Source: JAVBRD01 sp031548365 (GTDB lineage: Bacteria > Bacillota > Clostridia > Christensenellales > UBA1750). Taken from it: 64,000 bases of DNA. The notes under the pieces were generated by a model. That model was not told the origin of the DNA and searched no databases. It saw nothing but the letters and a program-made list of their open reading frames with translations. This document shows, one piece after another, positions 16,387 through 25,887 of the stretch; the stretch's first letter is position 1; each line of letters opens with the position of its first letter. A program made the position numbers and the translations under genes. The stretch is taken from assembly GCA_031548365.1 (NCBI GenBank), contig JAVBRD010000001.1:44660-108659 (forward strand). The letters run 5' to 3'.

Positions 16387-17661
16387 CTACGTCCTCTTTT
16401 TTTCCTGACCTTGATCGGACGGCCGGTAAAACTTCATCCCACGCGCGGCTGGCGGCATATACTCCTGCTCCACGACGTGCCCCGGGTAGTCGTGCGGGTA
16501 TTTGTACCCAGTGCCGTGACCCAGCTTTGCCGCGCCTTTATACGCGGTATCGCGCAGGTGAATGGGGACGGGCTCGTGCGGCACGCTTCCGGCCGCCTCA
16601 AACGCCGCGCCCATAGCCGCGACAACCGAGTTCGACTTGGGCGATAGGCATACATAGATAATCGCCTGCGTGATGGGGATATTGGCCTCGGGCACGCCCA
16701 GTGAAACGAGCGCGGTATGCGCGGCCTGCGCAATCAGCATGGCGTTGGGATTGGCAAGCCCCACGTCTTCGGACGCATGCACCATCAGCCGCCGCACAGG
16801 GATGCGCGGATCCACGCCCCCCGCAAGCATGCGCGCGTACCAGAAGAGCGCCGCATCGGGATCGCCTCCCCGCAGCGATTTGCAAAACGCGGACAGCATG
16901 TCGTAGTAAAGCGACTCATCCATCGGCAGCACGGGCGACTGGATGGAGTCCGCCGCGACTTCGGGCGTGATGATGATCGTGCCTCTCTCGTCGGGCGGTG
17001 TGGTGAGCGCGGCCAGTTCCAGCGCGTTGAGCGCGCACCGCGCGTCTCCGTTGGCCGCGATGGCGATGTGCTCAAGCGCTTCGGGGTGAGCCTCAATGGT
17101 CAGATGTCCGAGGCCGCGATCCTTGTCCGCGATGGCGGCTTCGAGCGCAACCATTATATCGTCCTTCCCGAGCAGCTCAAAAGCGAAAAGACGGCACCGG
17201 CTCACGATGGCGGGCGTCATGGCGATGGTGGGATTCTCCGTCGTCGACCCGACAAACCGAAGCACGCCCGACTCGATCGCGGGCAAGATGCAATCCGACT
17301 GCGCCTTGTTCCAGCGGTGGCACTCGTCGAGCAGAAGATACGTCGGCTTGCGATAGAGCTTGAGCCGGTTTTCGGCCTCCTCAATCACCTTCCGCACATC
17401 GGCCACGCCGCTCGTTACCGCGTTGAGCTTGGCGAACGCCGCGTTTGTCGCGTTGGCAGCGATGGCCGCGAGCGTCGTCTTCCCCGTTCCGGGCGGCCCC
17501 CAGAAGATGCAGGAGAGCAGCCTGTCCGCCTCGATGGCGCGCCGGAGAAGCTTGCCCGGACCAATCAGGTGCGTCTGGCCGACAAACTCGTTGAGCGTCC
17601 TCGGGCGCATGCGGTCGGCGAGCGGCGCGGAGGACTGGGCCGCGCTCGTGAACAGATCCAT
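16387..17661 (-). CDS. rarA: Replication-associated recombination protein A (MgsA/RarA AAA+ ATPase)
   Basis: 424 aa from an ATG at 17661 behind GGAGG. PLADRMRPRTLNEFVGQTHLIG opens the clamp-loader-like AAA+ domain; WGPPGTGKTTLA is Walker A, YLLLDECHRW Walker B (with DECH), and GSTTENP sensor 1. The C-terminal MgsA domain holds VGLANPNAMLIAQAA and YKYPHDYPGHVVEQEYMP. RarA acts at stalled replication forks with SSB. The gene stands alone between an outward operon and the glycogen genes. Confidence 0.95.
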   Translation of the reverse strand: MDLFTSAAQSSAPLADRMRPRTLNEFVGQTHLIGPGKLLRRAIEADRLLSCIFWGPPGTGKTTLAAIAANATNAAFAKLNAVTSGVADVRKVIEEAENRLKLYRKPTYLLLDECHRWNKAQSDCILPAIESGVLRFVGSTTENPTIAMTPAIVSRCRLFAFELLGKDDIMVALEAAIADKDRGLGHLTIEAHPEALEHIAIAANGDARCALNALELAALTTPPDERGTIIITPEVAADSIQSPVLPMDESLYYDMLSAFCKSLRGGDPDAALFWYARMLAGGVDPRIPVRRLMVHASEDVGLANPNAMLIAQAAHTALVSLGVPEANIPITQAIIYVCLSPKSNSVVAAMGAAFEAAGSVPHEPVPIHLRDTAYKGAAKLGHGTGYKYPHDYPGHVVEQEYMPPAARGMKFYRPSDQGQEKKRT

Positions 17662-17720
17662 CGGGCACCTCCAATACGACAAGGGGCACAGCATTCGTTT
17701 GGCTTCTGACACAGCGCCGC

Positions 17721-17752
17721 AAAAACCCGCGCGCGCCGAAGGCGAGCGCGGG
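17721..17752 (-). terminator. Rho-independent terminator of the glg operon
   Basis: On the minus strand CCCGCGC/GCGCGGG with inner pairing GCC/GGC, followed by TTTTT (17725-17721), about 70 bases after the glgA stop. Confidence 0.75.
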
Positions 17753-17823
17753 CAATGCGTGCCGTAAAACCGGGGCGCAGGGCGCGGAGATCTTCGCCGG
17801 GAACACTTCCCAGGCGTCCCGCG

Positions 17824-19268
17824 CTACCTCACCGTGAGCGTGTTATACAGATCGGCGTATTTCTTAGCAGAACGGTCCCAGCCATACTCGCCCTTGATCG
17901 CGGACATCATGATCTTGTTCCACGCGGTTTTGTCGTCTCGGTAGATGCCCACCGCGCGGCGAATCGTGTAGAGCATGTCATGCGCGTTGTAGTTCATAAA
18001 GGAAAACCCATTGCCCGAGCCGTTTTGCTCGTTGTACGCGAACACGGTGTCCTTGAGGCCGCCTGTCTCGCGCACAACCGGAAGCGTGCCGTAACGCATG
18101 GCGATCATCTGGGAGAGCCCGCACGGCTCAAACAGCGAGGGCATCAGGAAGATGTCCGCGCCCGCGTACATGCGGTGGGAGAGCGGGCCGTTCATCTCAA
18201 TACGCGCAGCGACCTGCCCCTTGTACCGCCACGCGGCCCAGTTGAACAGCCCCACGTATTTTCGTCACCCTTGCCCAGCACCGCGACCTGTACATCCTCG
18301 GCCAGGATCTCGCCCAACACGCGGTCGACCAGGTCGAGACCCTTTTGGTGAGAGAGCCGCGTGACCATGGCGATGAGCGGTGCCGCGGGATTAACGTCAA
18401 GACCCAGCTCTTTTTGCAGCGCGGCCTTGCATTCGGCCTTGCCGCTCATGTCCGCAGCGCTGAAGCGGGCCGCGATGAGCGGGTCGGTCGCGGGGTTGTA
18501 CTCCTCCGTATCCAGACCGTTGAGGATCCCCACAACGCTGTCTCCGCGCGCGCGCACCAGACCGTCGAGGCGCTCGCCGTAATAAGGCGTCTGTATCTCG
18601 CGCGCGTACGTCGGGCTCACGGTGGTGATCGCGTTGGCGTAGGCGATGCCGCCTTTTAAGTAGTTGCACGCGCCGTAGAATTCGAGCTTGTCGCTGGCGT
18701 ACATCTCCCAACCCAGGCCCAACAGATCCTCCGTCGTCTCCACCCCGAAAACCCCCTGATACTGGAGGTTGTGGATGGTGATGAGCGTTTTGACATTGGC
18801 GTAGAACGGGTGGTTTTTGTAGTGCGAAGCGAGCAGGACGGGAATGAGCGCGGTTTGCCAGTCGTTGACATGCAGCACATCCGGCTCAAAGCCCATCTGG
18901 GGCAGAAGCTCAAGAATCGCGCGGGAAAAGAACGCGAACCGCTCGCCTTCGTCCTCGCCGATGCCGTACACGCTGTCACGGTAGAAGTAGTACTCGTTGT
19001 CGATGAAGTAGTACGTTACGCCGCCGAGCACAAGCTCGAACAGCCCCGCGTACTGGCGGCGCCAGCCGAGGTTGATCTGGCGGCTGTACTTGAACGTCAT
19101 CTGTTCGCGGTATTGGCTCCCGATCTCCCGGTAGAGCGGCAGGATGACACGCGCGTCAATGCCGTCCCTAACGAGCTGAACGGGCAGCGCGCCCACGACA
19201 TCGGCCAGCCCCCCAACTTTGACAAACGGAACGCACTCGGACGCGCAAAACAGTATTTTCATCGCCAT
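17824..19268 (-). pseudogene. glgA: Glycogen synthase, split by a one-base frameshift
   Basis: ADP-glucose-dependent glycogen synthase (GT5). The N-terminal frame (19268-18260) has MKILFCASECVPFVKVGGLADVVGALP, the KVGGL ADP-glucose-binding motif, VLHVNDWQTA and VTRLSHQKGLDLV. It then leaves frame in a run of four A residues (18262-18259 on the minus strand), and the matching C-terminal part continues in another frame (GLFNWAAWRYKGQV, IFLMPSLFEPCGLSQMIAMRYG, DLYNTL). Adding one A restores GDEKYVGLFNW and about 481 aa, the normal length. Homopolymer error or a true recent mutation are both possible. It is the third gene of the glgC-glgD-glgA operon. Confidence 0.9.
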
Positions 19269-19310
19269 AGACCCCCTTAACAATGGATGAGCCATCCTCA
19301 CCCGACCAGC

Positions 19311-20429
19311 TTATACGACAGCGTTCTTGGATATGACCACGGGGAAGTTGGGCTGGCCGATCAGCCGCTTGCCCGCGCGGATGACCGCGTTTTTATCGAT
19401 GATGACGTTTTCCAGAACGACGCCTTCCTCGACCTTGACATCCTGCATCAGGATTGAACCCCTGACGCTCGCGCCCTTGCCCACGGTCACGCTTCGGAAA
19501 AGCACCGAGTCCTTCACCGCGCCCGAAAGCGCGCAGCCGTCCGCGATCAGGGCGTTTGAGACCGCCGCGCCCGCCATGTACCGAACCGGCGGTTCGTCCT
19601 TGATCTTTGTGAACACGGGGCTTGCCCCCGAGAGAAGCTGTGTGCGGATGCCCTCGTCGAGCAGATCCATGTGCAGGCGGTAAAACGCGTTGACCGAGGT
19701 GATGTGCCGGATGTAGCCGTCGTAGCGGTAGCCCACAATCTTCAGCTCGTCGCGCATGCGCTGGAGCACGTCGCGGTTCCAGTCGTATTGGCCCCGGGAC
19801 ACGCAAAGATCGATCAGGCGGATGAGGAGCTGCTTTGAGATGATGTACGCGTCCATGGATACGTTGTTAAAGCGCGGCACGACCGGGTTAATCTCCACGT
19901 CGTACACGCGTCCCGATGTATCGATCCCCAGATGGACAAACTCGTCGTCCTCACCGCCGGGTTCGGGGGAGACACTGTAGAGCACCGTGATGTCCGCGCC
20001 GTCGGCGACGTGTTTTTCCAGCGCGTCGCTGTAGTTCATGTTGTACACGGTGTTGCTGCCCGTGATGATCGCATACTCCTGCGGCGTGCGCCTGATAAAG
20101 CCTATGTTGGAACGCACGGCCTCCAGCAGTCCTGAATAACTGCCTTTGTTCTCCCGCGAGATGAACGGCGCTAAAATGTACAGCCCGTCCCTCTTGCGCC
20201 CGAGATCCCACTCCTTGCCCGAGCCCAGATGATCCATCAGGCTGTGGTAATTGCGCTGCGTGATCACACCCACGCCGCGCGCGCCCGAGTGCACGAGGTT
20301 GGACAAAAGAATGTCGATGATCCGGTACCGCCCGCCCACGGGAACGGCGGCGACCGCGCGCGAACGCGTCAGATCGCGCAGCCTCATGTCGCTCTCACCG
20401 GTGTAAATCAAACCAAACGCTTTCGGCAT
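19311..20429 (-). CDS. glgD: Glucose-1-phosphate adenylyltransferase regulatory subunit GlgD
   Basis: 372 aa. The N-terminal nucleotidyltransferase fold is present (AFGLIYTGESDMRLRDLTRSRAVAAVPVGGRYRIID), but the canonical GGxGxRLxxLT phosphate loop is degenerate, as is usual for GlgD. The C-terminal left-handed beta-helix has hexapeptides (ADGCALSGAVKDSVLFRSV). GlgD pairs with GlgC to make ADP-glucose in Bacillota, tuning its activity. ATG at 20429 with GGGAGGG; 34 bases separate it from glgC. Confidence 0.95.
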   Translation of the reverse strand: MPKAFGLIYTGESDMRLRDLTRSRAVAAVPVGGRYRIIDILLSNLVHSGARGVGVITQRNYHSLMDHLGSGKEWDLGRKRDGLYILAPFISRENKGSYSGLLEAVRSNIGFIRRTPQEYAIITGSNTVYNMNYSDALEKHVADGADITVLYSVSPEPGGEDDEFVHLGIDTSGRVYDVEINPVVPRFNNVSMDAYIISKQLLIRLIDLCVSRGQYDWNRDVLQRMRDELKIVGYRYDGYIRHITSVNAFYRLHMDLLDEGIRTQLLSGASPVFTKIKDEPPVRYMAGAAVSNALIADGCALSGAVKDSVLFRSVTVGKGASVRGSILMQDVKVEEGVVLENVIIDKNAVIRAGKRLIGQPNFPVVISKNAVV

Positions 20430-20463
20430 GTCGATTCACCCTCCCAAATCGGTGCGTTGCGGA

Positions 20464-21660
20464 CTACAGTCCCTGGCGGGCCGAGAGGCTTGCGCAGTCC
20501 AGCTGCTCGCCGGGCGCGACCTTCTCCCCGTCCGGCAGGCTGACGTGGTCGCCCACCACCGCGATTCCCCCGGACACATCTCCCACCGCGCAGTTCCGGC
20601 CGACCGTCGCGAGCTCCGCGATGATGGCGCGCTTGACGACCGCGCCCGCCTTGATGACGGTCCACGGCATGATGACGCTGTCTTCCACGATCGCGCCTTT
20701 CTCCACCCGCACGCCCGCGAAGATGATGCTGTGCCGCACTGTGCCCTCGATGACCGCGCCCTCGGTGACCATGGAGCTCTCGACCTGAGCGCCCTCGGCG
20801 ATAAAATGCGGCGGCTGAACGGGATTGCGGTTGTAGATGCGCCAGGACGGCTCGTGCAGGTCAAACGCGGGCTTCTCCTGCAAAAGATCCATGTTGGCTT
20901 CCCACAGGCTCTCGATTGTCCCGACATCCTTCCAGTACCCCTCGAAAGGATACGCGTACATCGGGCTGCCCTCTTCAAGCATGGTGGGAATGATGTTTTT
21001 ACCGAAGTCGTTGGAAGAGCACTTGTCTTCCTCGTCCCTGAGGAGCGCATCGCGCAGCTTATGCCACGAAAACACGTATATGCCCATGGACGCCTTGTTG
21101 GACTTGGCGTTCTGCGGCTTTTCCTCAAACTCCACGATGCGGTTCTCCGCGTCAGTGTTCATAATGCCGAACCGCGAGGTTTCCTCCCACGGCACTTCTA
21201 AAACCGCGATGGTGCAGTCGGCTTTTTTCTTGCGGTGAAAGGAGATCATTTTGTCGTAGTCCATCTTGTAGATGTGGTCGCCCGACAAAATAACCACATA
21301 TTCCGGATCGTACTGCTCCAGGAACGTCAGGTTCTGCGTGATGGCGTTAGCCGTGCCCTTGTACCACTCCGTGCCCTGGTTTTTTTGGTAAGGCGGCAGG
21401 ATGTGCACGCCGCCGTTCATGCGGTCAAGGTCCCAGGGCGCGCCCGTGCCGATGTATGCGTTGAGCTCCAGCGGCTGGTATTGCGTCAACACCCCTACGG
21501 TGTCGATGTCGGAGTTGGCGCAATTGGACAATGGAAAGTCAATGATGCGGTATTTCCCTCCGAATGGGACGGCGGGTTTGGCCATGTTGCGCGTCAGGAT
21601 ACCCAGACGGCTTCCCTGTCCACCCGCGAGGAGCATGGCAACAACGCGTTTCTTTGGCAT
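20464..21660 (-). CDS. glgC: Glucose-1-phosphate adenylyltransferase catalytic subunit GlgC
   Basis: 398 aa from an ATG at 21660 behind GGAGGGG. MLLAGGQGSRLGILT is the nucleotide-binding loop, KPAVPFGGKYRIIDF the activator/substrate region, SGDHIYKMDY the catalytic Asp motif, EEKP and GYWKDVGT the glucose-1-phosphate site, and the C-terminal hexapeptide helix ends the protein. It makes ADP-glucose for GlgA, the committed step of glycogen synthesis. First gene of glgC-glgD-glgA. Confidence 0.96.
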   Translation of the reverse strand: MPKKRVVAMLLAGGQGSRLGILTRNMAKPAVPFGGKYRIIDFPLSNCANSDIDTVGVLTQYQPLELNAYIGTGAPWDLDRMNGGVHILPPYQKNQGTEWYKGTANAITQNLTFLEQYDPEYVVILSGDHIYKMDYDKMISFHRKKKADCTIAVLEVPWEETSRFGIMNTDAENRIVEFEEKPQNAKSNKASMGIYVFSWHKLRDALLRDEEDKCSSNDFGKNIIPTMLEEGSPMYAYPFEGYWKDVGTIESLWEANMDLLQEKPAFDLHEPSWRIYNRNPVQPPHFIAEGAQVESSMVTEGAVIEGTVRHSIIFAGVRVEKGAIVEDSVIMPWTVIKAGAVVKRAIIAELATVGRNCAVGDVSGGIAVVGDHVSLPDGEKVAPGEQLDCASLSARQGL

Positions 21661-22040
21661 GCGGACCCCTCCTGCCTTGAGTTGCACAAAATGGTGATCA
21701 TCTGCGCAAGCGTATGAGACAACGCGAAGGAAATATGTGCGCTGTATTTTTCGACACATTGAATACCATTTCCTGCTAGGGCACGTCAGACGCGCGGGGG
21801 CGGGAAAAATGGCGTCGCTTAAGCGCCCGCGGGCCTGCAACCGCCGTGCCGCGCCTCGTCTCGCGGACAAGCGTGTTGTTCGTTTTCAAGCCCGGGGGTT
21901 CTCAAAGGGACCGCGACACCATTATTTTCAGTTTATGCACCGCAGGTGAATCGCCGGAAAACTTTTTCGCGGCTCAGTTCTCACCGCGCGAGCTAAGGGA
22001 ACCCACCATGCCGAAATGGATGGTCGCTCGCCGTGATCGC
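21661..22040. other. Intergenic region upstream of glgC
   Basis: 380 bases between two minus-strand genes. It must hold the glg promoter, but no convincing -35/-10 pair was found. The GGAGGGG of glgC is at its left edge. No gene with a ribosome-binding site was seen. Confidence 0.4.
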
Positions 22041-22409
22041 TTAAGTCGCGACGCCCCAAAGCGCGCGCAGGGACACCGCGAACACCGGCTTACCCGCGAC
22101 GCGCGCGGGCGTGTTCACCGCGGTTTCGCACGCGACAATCAGCGCGCTCACGCCCTCGCACGCGGCATACCGCGTGAGCTGTCCGCGCAATAGCCCCGGC
22201 GCGGGTCTTGAACGCTTGATTTCCAGCACAACCCCTCCCGCGCACAAAAAGTCCGCGCGGCAGCGCGGCCCCAAGCGCGCCTCCCGCGAAAACGCGATGC
22301 CCGCATGTGCAAGCGCGACGGCGATGAGCGCGTGGAGCGCGCGCTCGTCAAGCACCACAGGGGCGCGCACTGTGCGGAGAGCACGGATCACGGCCATGGC
22401 TTCATCCAT
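22041..22409 (-). CDS. Small PD-(D/E)XK nuclease-like protein
   Basis: 122 aa from an ATG at 22409. RADFLCAGGVVLEIKRSR gives an Asp, then Glu-x-Lys on a following strand, the arrangement of the PD-(D/E)XK nuclease core; LRGQLTRYAACEGVSALIVAC resembles the helix and strand after it. The N-terminal helix-rich stretch (LHALIAVALAHAGIAFSREARLG) also fits this fold. It may be a nuclease or an inactive relative; the target is unknown. It follows the DUF2164 gene by 10 bases, so the two are probably co-transcribed. Confidence 0.55.
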   Translation of the reverse strand: MDEAMAVIRALRTVRAPVVLDERALHALIAVALAHAGIAFSREARLGPRCRADFLCAGGVVLEIKRSRPAPGLLRGQLTRYAACEGVSALIVACETAVNTPARVAGKPVFAVSLRALWGVAT

Positions 22410-22419
22410 CGGCGCGGCC

Positions 22420-22659
22420 CTAGTAGAGCTCAATTTCCGCCAGGTCCTCCACGCGCGCGAGCATGTACCGCGCGGCGTCGCGTACACCCTGGTTGTAAAC
22501 GGCAGGGCCGATTTCCCTTAGAACGCAGCGCAGCAAAAACTCCGCCGCGAGGTGACCCAGCTCCTCCTCGCGCTCTTTCCTGAAGAACTCCTGCAGCGCG
22601 CCGATCATGTCCCCGCGCGCTTCTTTGGAAATGATGACGCGCTCTTCGAAGTCCTTCAC
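22420..22659 (-). CDS. DUF2164 family protein
   Basis: 79 aa from a GTG at 22659 behind GGAGG, overlapping the upstream lipoprotein stop (GTGA). MIGALQEFFRKEREEELGHLAAEFLLRCVLREIGPAVYNQGVRDAARYM is the DUF2164 signature, a small helical family with the conserved GPxxYNQ block. Function unknown. Confidence 0.85.
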   Translation of the reverse strand: MKDFEERVIISKEARGDMIGALQEFFRKEREEELGHLAAEFLLRCVLREIGPAVYNQGVRDAARYMLARVEDLAEIELY

Positions 22660-23258
22660 GCCGCGTCCTCCATGGGCGGTGTGATGATGACCGTCTGCAC
22701 ATCCACCACTTTGTCCTCCGCGTCGATCGTGACGCGCAGCTGGGCCGCGCTCTCGTCCGCCCAAACAATCAGCCGCGTGACCGTCACCTTGCCCGCGACG
22801 TCCTCGCTCGCGGTCGTCGCGATCTCAACGCCCTTGTCTCCCACGACCGCCTCGACGTACTTAAGCTCCGTGCCCTTCTCTATCAGCGCGCCGATGGTCA
22901 CATCCGCCTTGGGTGTCAGGGTCGCGAACTGACGGATGTCCTCATGATAAACCACTTTTCCCATGACGGTGTCGTCCATTCGAAGCGCTACCGCGACCCC
23001 CGCGCCATCCTTGATGAACTCGACATAAACGTTGCCGTCGCCCGCGTCGTGCTCGACGCCCTTGCCAAACTTGGCTTCGAGGTCCTCTAAGCGGTCGTCG
23101 ATCCGCACCTGGTCATACAGCGCGCTGACCGCTGCGCGGTCGGTGAACGGCTTGGCTGTCATGGGGGTGATCGTGGGCGCGGGCGTCCGCTCGCCCGACG
23201 AGCATCCGGTCAGCAGGAGCAGGGCGAGCGCAAGTACAGCCGTGGCAAATTTCTTCAT
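22656..23258 (-). CDS. Putative lipoprotein of unknown function
   Basis: 200 aa from an ATG at 23258 with AAGGAA. The signal MKKFATAVLALALLLLTGCSS has the lipobox LTGC (Cys19). The mature part alternates short beta strands and acidic loops (DDRLEDLEAKFGKGVEHD, VGDKGVEIATTASEDVAGKV), without a family that could be named. A Pro/Thr stretch follows the lipid anchor. It leads a three-gene set with DUF2164 and the nuclease-like gene. Confidence 0.65.
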   Translation of the reverse strand: MKKFATAVLALALLLLTGCSSGERTPAPTITPMTAKPFTDRAAVSALYDQVRIDDRLEDLEAKFGKGVEHDAGDGNVYVEFIKDGAGVAVALRMDDTVMGKVVYHEDIRQFATLTPKADVTIGALIEKGTELKYVEAVVGDKGVEIATTASEDVAGKVTVTRLIVWADESAAQLRVTIDAEDKVVDVQTVIITPPMEDAA

Positions 23259-23277
23259 GTTTCCTTGTATGATCAAT

Positions 23278-23295
23278 CCGAGGCGCGCGCCTCGG
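23278..23295. repeat. 18-bp perfect palindrome in the lipoprotein leader
   Basis: CCGAGGCGCGCGCCTCGG, its own reverse complement, ends 19 bases before the lipoprotein ATG. It could be an operator or, as RNA, a hairpin next to the ribosome-binding site. Confidence 0.55.
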
Positions 23296-23413
23296 GAATC
23301 ATACTCTCCTTTCAAAGAACGTGATAAGACAGCGTCAAGCGCTGCGGACAGGGGGGACACAGCTTCATGGGCGTCCGCGTTTTCGCCCATCCCGCGCGGC
23401 CGAGATCCCTTGC

Positions 23414-25876
23414 CTACGCCTCCCGCGCGGGATCCACGCTCACGACGATGTTCCCCATGAGCGCCATCACGTAGGGGAGCCCGCGATCCGCGCGCCCGGC
23501 GAGCGCGATCTCCTCGGAACCGATGGACTGCACAGCGCCGTCCTTGAGCGTGACGTCCACCTTGACAGGCAGTTTCACGGGGAAGGCCGCGACGAGAGCC
23601 TCGCCGTCGGCGTGGTTGCGCCCGAACGTCCAGAGCTTGCGGCCTTTTCCGCCGCGGTCCTGCACGTCGATGTCGCAGAGTAGTACACGTTTAAGATACC
23701 CCCGGTCGGTCGCGACGACCCACTCTCCCTCCTCGCCGGCGATGGACGCGGAGATGACGCGGTCACGCATGTCGAGCATCACGGCGCGCACGCCCGTGGC
23801 CGCGCGGCCCTGGTGCGGGAGGGAGAGCGCGTCAAAGGCGATGGACATGCCCGCGCGCGTGGCGATCAGGACGCGGTTTTCGCCCGCGCACGCGGCGGTG
23901 TCGAGAAGGACCGCGGTGAGCAGCGTGTCTCCGTTTTTAAGACCGAGCGCGGGAAAGCGCTTCGTGCGGATCCGGTACTCGGAGAGAGCCGTGCGCTTGG
24001 CTTGGCCGAGCGTTGTGAAGAACACGAGGGAGGTCGTATCGCTCTCGCGCTCAGGCATGGGGATGAGCGCCACGGTTTTTTCTGTGTTCTCAAAGCCCGC
24101 CAGCAGTCCGCCCAGCGCGAGCCCGCGCGCCTTGGGCTTTGTCTCCGGAACATCGCCCGCGCAGAACGTGTAGGCGATGCCCGCGTCGGTGATGAGCAAA
24201 AATTTCTGCGCGGTGTCGGTCCGATGGGCAAACCGCGGGAGCTCTTCAACGCTCCCGGCTTCGCTCTCGGCCTTTGCGTACGCCTTGACGGAGAAGCGGC
24301 GCAGGAACCCGCCGCGCGTCAGGATGAGCACGGCCTCTTCGGGCGGCGGCAGCGCGTCTTCGACGCTGACCTCCAAAGCCGGCGCTTCGCCCACGATCAG
24401 GGTTCGGCGCGCGTCGGCATGAAGTTTTTTGACCTCGAGCAGCTCACGCCGAACGACCGCGACCAACTTTTTATCATCCGCCAAAATGGCTTCGAGCGAC
24501 TCGATGAGCTTGCGCATTTCTTCATACTCGCGCTTGAGTTCCAGAATTTCTAGCCCGGTCAGGCGTTGGAGCCGCATGTCGAGGATGGCCTGCGCCTGTA
24601 TCTCGGACAGCGCGTACGTGGCCATCAGCTTCTCACGCGCCTCCTTGGGCGTCTTGCTGGAGCGGATGAGCCTGATGATCGCGTCAATGTGGTCGACCGC
24701 GATGATCAGCCCTTCGAGGATGTGCGCGCGTTTTTTCGCTGCTTCCAAATCAAACGCAGTGCGGCGGGAGACGACGTTCTTCTGGTGCCGGATGTAGTGC
24801 GCGATCATGCTCAGAAGCCCCAGCTGCGCGGGTTTTCCGTCAGCAATCGCAACCATATTGACCCCGAACGTGGTCTGGAGGTCGCTGTATTTGTAGAGCC
24901 ACGCCAACACTTTTTGCTCATCCGCGTCACGCTTGAGCTCGATCACCGCGCGCATGCCGGTGCGGTCGGACTCGTCGCGTATATCGGAAATGAACGCCAG
25001 CGGACCTTTTTTTTCTTCGGAGAGCTTTAGAATTTTCTCCAGCAATGACGCCTTGCCCACCTGATAGGGCAGTTCGGAGATGACCAGCAGCTTTTTGCCG
25101 CTTTTTTCGTGCTCGATATCGACTTTGGCGCGCACGGTGAGCTTGCCTCGCCCCGTCTCATACGCAGCGAGCAGCTCGGCGGTGTCGAATAAAATGCCGC
25201 CCGTCGGAAAATCGGGGCCTTTGATGTGTTTCATCAGCCCGCGTGTGTCGATGTCGGGTTTGTCCAGCATGGCCACGACCGCGTCCACGGTCTCGCCCAA
25301 ATTGTGCGGGGGGATATTGGTAGCGATACCTACCGCGATGCCCGACGCGCCGTTGACGAGCAGCGCGGGGAACCGCGCCGGCAGCATGTCCGGCTCTTTC
25401 AATGTGTCGTCAAAATTGTTGCGGAAAGGCGTGGTGTCCTTCTCGATGTCGCAGAGCATGAGCGTCGCCAGAGGCGTCATGCGCGCCTCGGTGTACCGCA
25501 TGGCGGCCGCGGAGTCGCCGTCCACGGAACCGAAGTTGCCGTGGCCGTCCACCAGCGGGGCGCGCAGGGAAAAGAGCTGCGCCATGCGCACAAGCGCGTC
25601 ATACACCGAGGTATCGCCGTGCGGATGGTACTTACCCAAACAGTCGCCCACGATGCGCGCGCACTTGCGGTGCGGCTTGTCGGGCTCAAGCGAAAGCTCG
25701 CTCATCGTGTACAAAATGCGTCGTTGCACGGGCTTAAGGCCGTCCTCCACGCGCGGAAGCGCGCGCTCGAGGATGACATACTCAGCGTAAGGCATCATGG
25801 ACGCGACGAGCACCTCGCCCATGGATTGCTGGATAATGAGGCCCTGCTGGGGCGGGACGTCCGCGTGCTTTGGCAT
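23414..25876 (-). CDS. Type IIA topoisomerase subunit A (GyrA/ParC type)
   Basis: 820 aa. Winged-helix breakage domain: PYAEYVILERALPRVEDGLKPVQRRILYTM, quinolone-region GKYHPHGDTSVYDALVRMAQ (Thr89, Asp93), and catalytic Tyr128 in MRYTEARM. A coiled-coil tower and a six-bladed C-terminal beta-pinwheel follow. The GyrA-box position reads QDRGGKG (about 739-745) instead of QRRGGKG, so DNA wrapping may be altered. The sequence style resembles the second, ParC-like topoisomerase A of Clostridia. No B subunit is nearby. The gene starts 11 bases after the Crp/Fnr regulator, in the same direction. Confidence 0.9.
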   Translation of the reverse strand: MPKHADVPPQQGLIIQQSMGEVLVASMMPYAEYVILERALPRVEDGLKPVQRRILYTMSELSLEPDKPHRKCARIVGDCLGKYHPHGDTSVYDALVRMAQLFSLRAPLVDGHGNFGSVDGDSAAAMRYTEARMTPLATLMLCDIEKDTTPFRNNFDDTLKEPDMLPARFPALLVNGASGIAVGIATNIPPHNLGETVDAVVAMLDKPDIDTRGLMKHIKGPDFPTGGILFDTAELLAAYETGRGKLTVRAKVDIEHEKSGKKLLVISELPYQVGKASLLEKILKLSEEKKGPLAFISDIRDESDRTGMRAVIELKRDADEQKVLAWLYKYSDLQTTFGVNMVAIADGKPAQLGLLSMIAHYIRHQKNVVSRRTAFDLEAAKKRAHILEGLIIAVDHIDAIIRLIRSSKTPKEAREKLMATYALSEIQAQAILDMRLQRLTGLEILELKREYEEMRKLIESLEAILADDKKLVAVVRRELLEVKKLHADARRTLIVGEAPALEVSVEDALPPPEEAVLILTRGGFLRRFSVKAYAKAESEAGSVEELPRFAHRTDTAQKFLLITDAGIAYTFCAGDVPETKPKARGLALGGLLAGFENTEKTVALIPMPERESDTTSLVFFTTLGQAKRTALSEYRIRTKRFPALGLKNGDTLLTAVLLDTAACAGENRVLIATRAGMSIAFDALSLPHQGRAATGVRAVMLDMRDRVISASIAGEEGEWVVATDRGYLKRVLLCDIDVQDRGGKGRKLWTFGRNHADGEALVAAFPVKLPVKVDVTLKDGAVQSIGSEEIALAGRADRGLPYVMALMGNIVVSVDPAREA

Positions 25877-25887
25877 TGTATCTTCCT

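Noticed and set aside
18250..18275. Programmed frameshift in glgA
   Set aside because: The short A-run without a stimulatory structure and the exact one-base repair to the normal length fit an error or mutation better.
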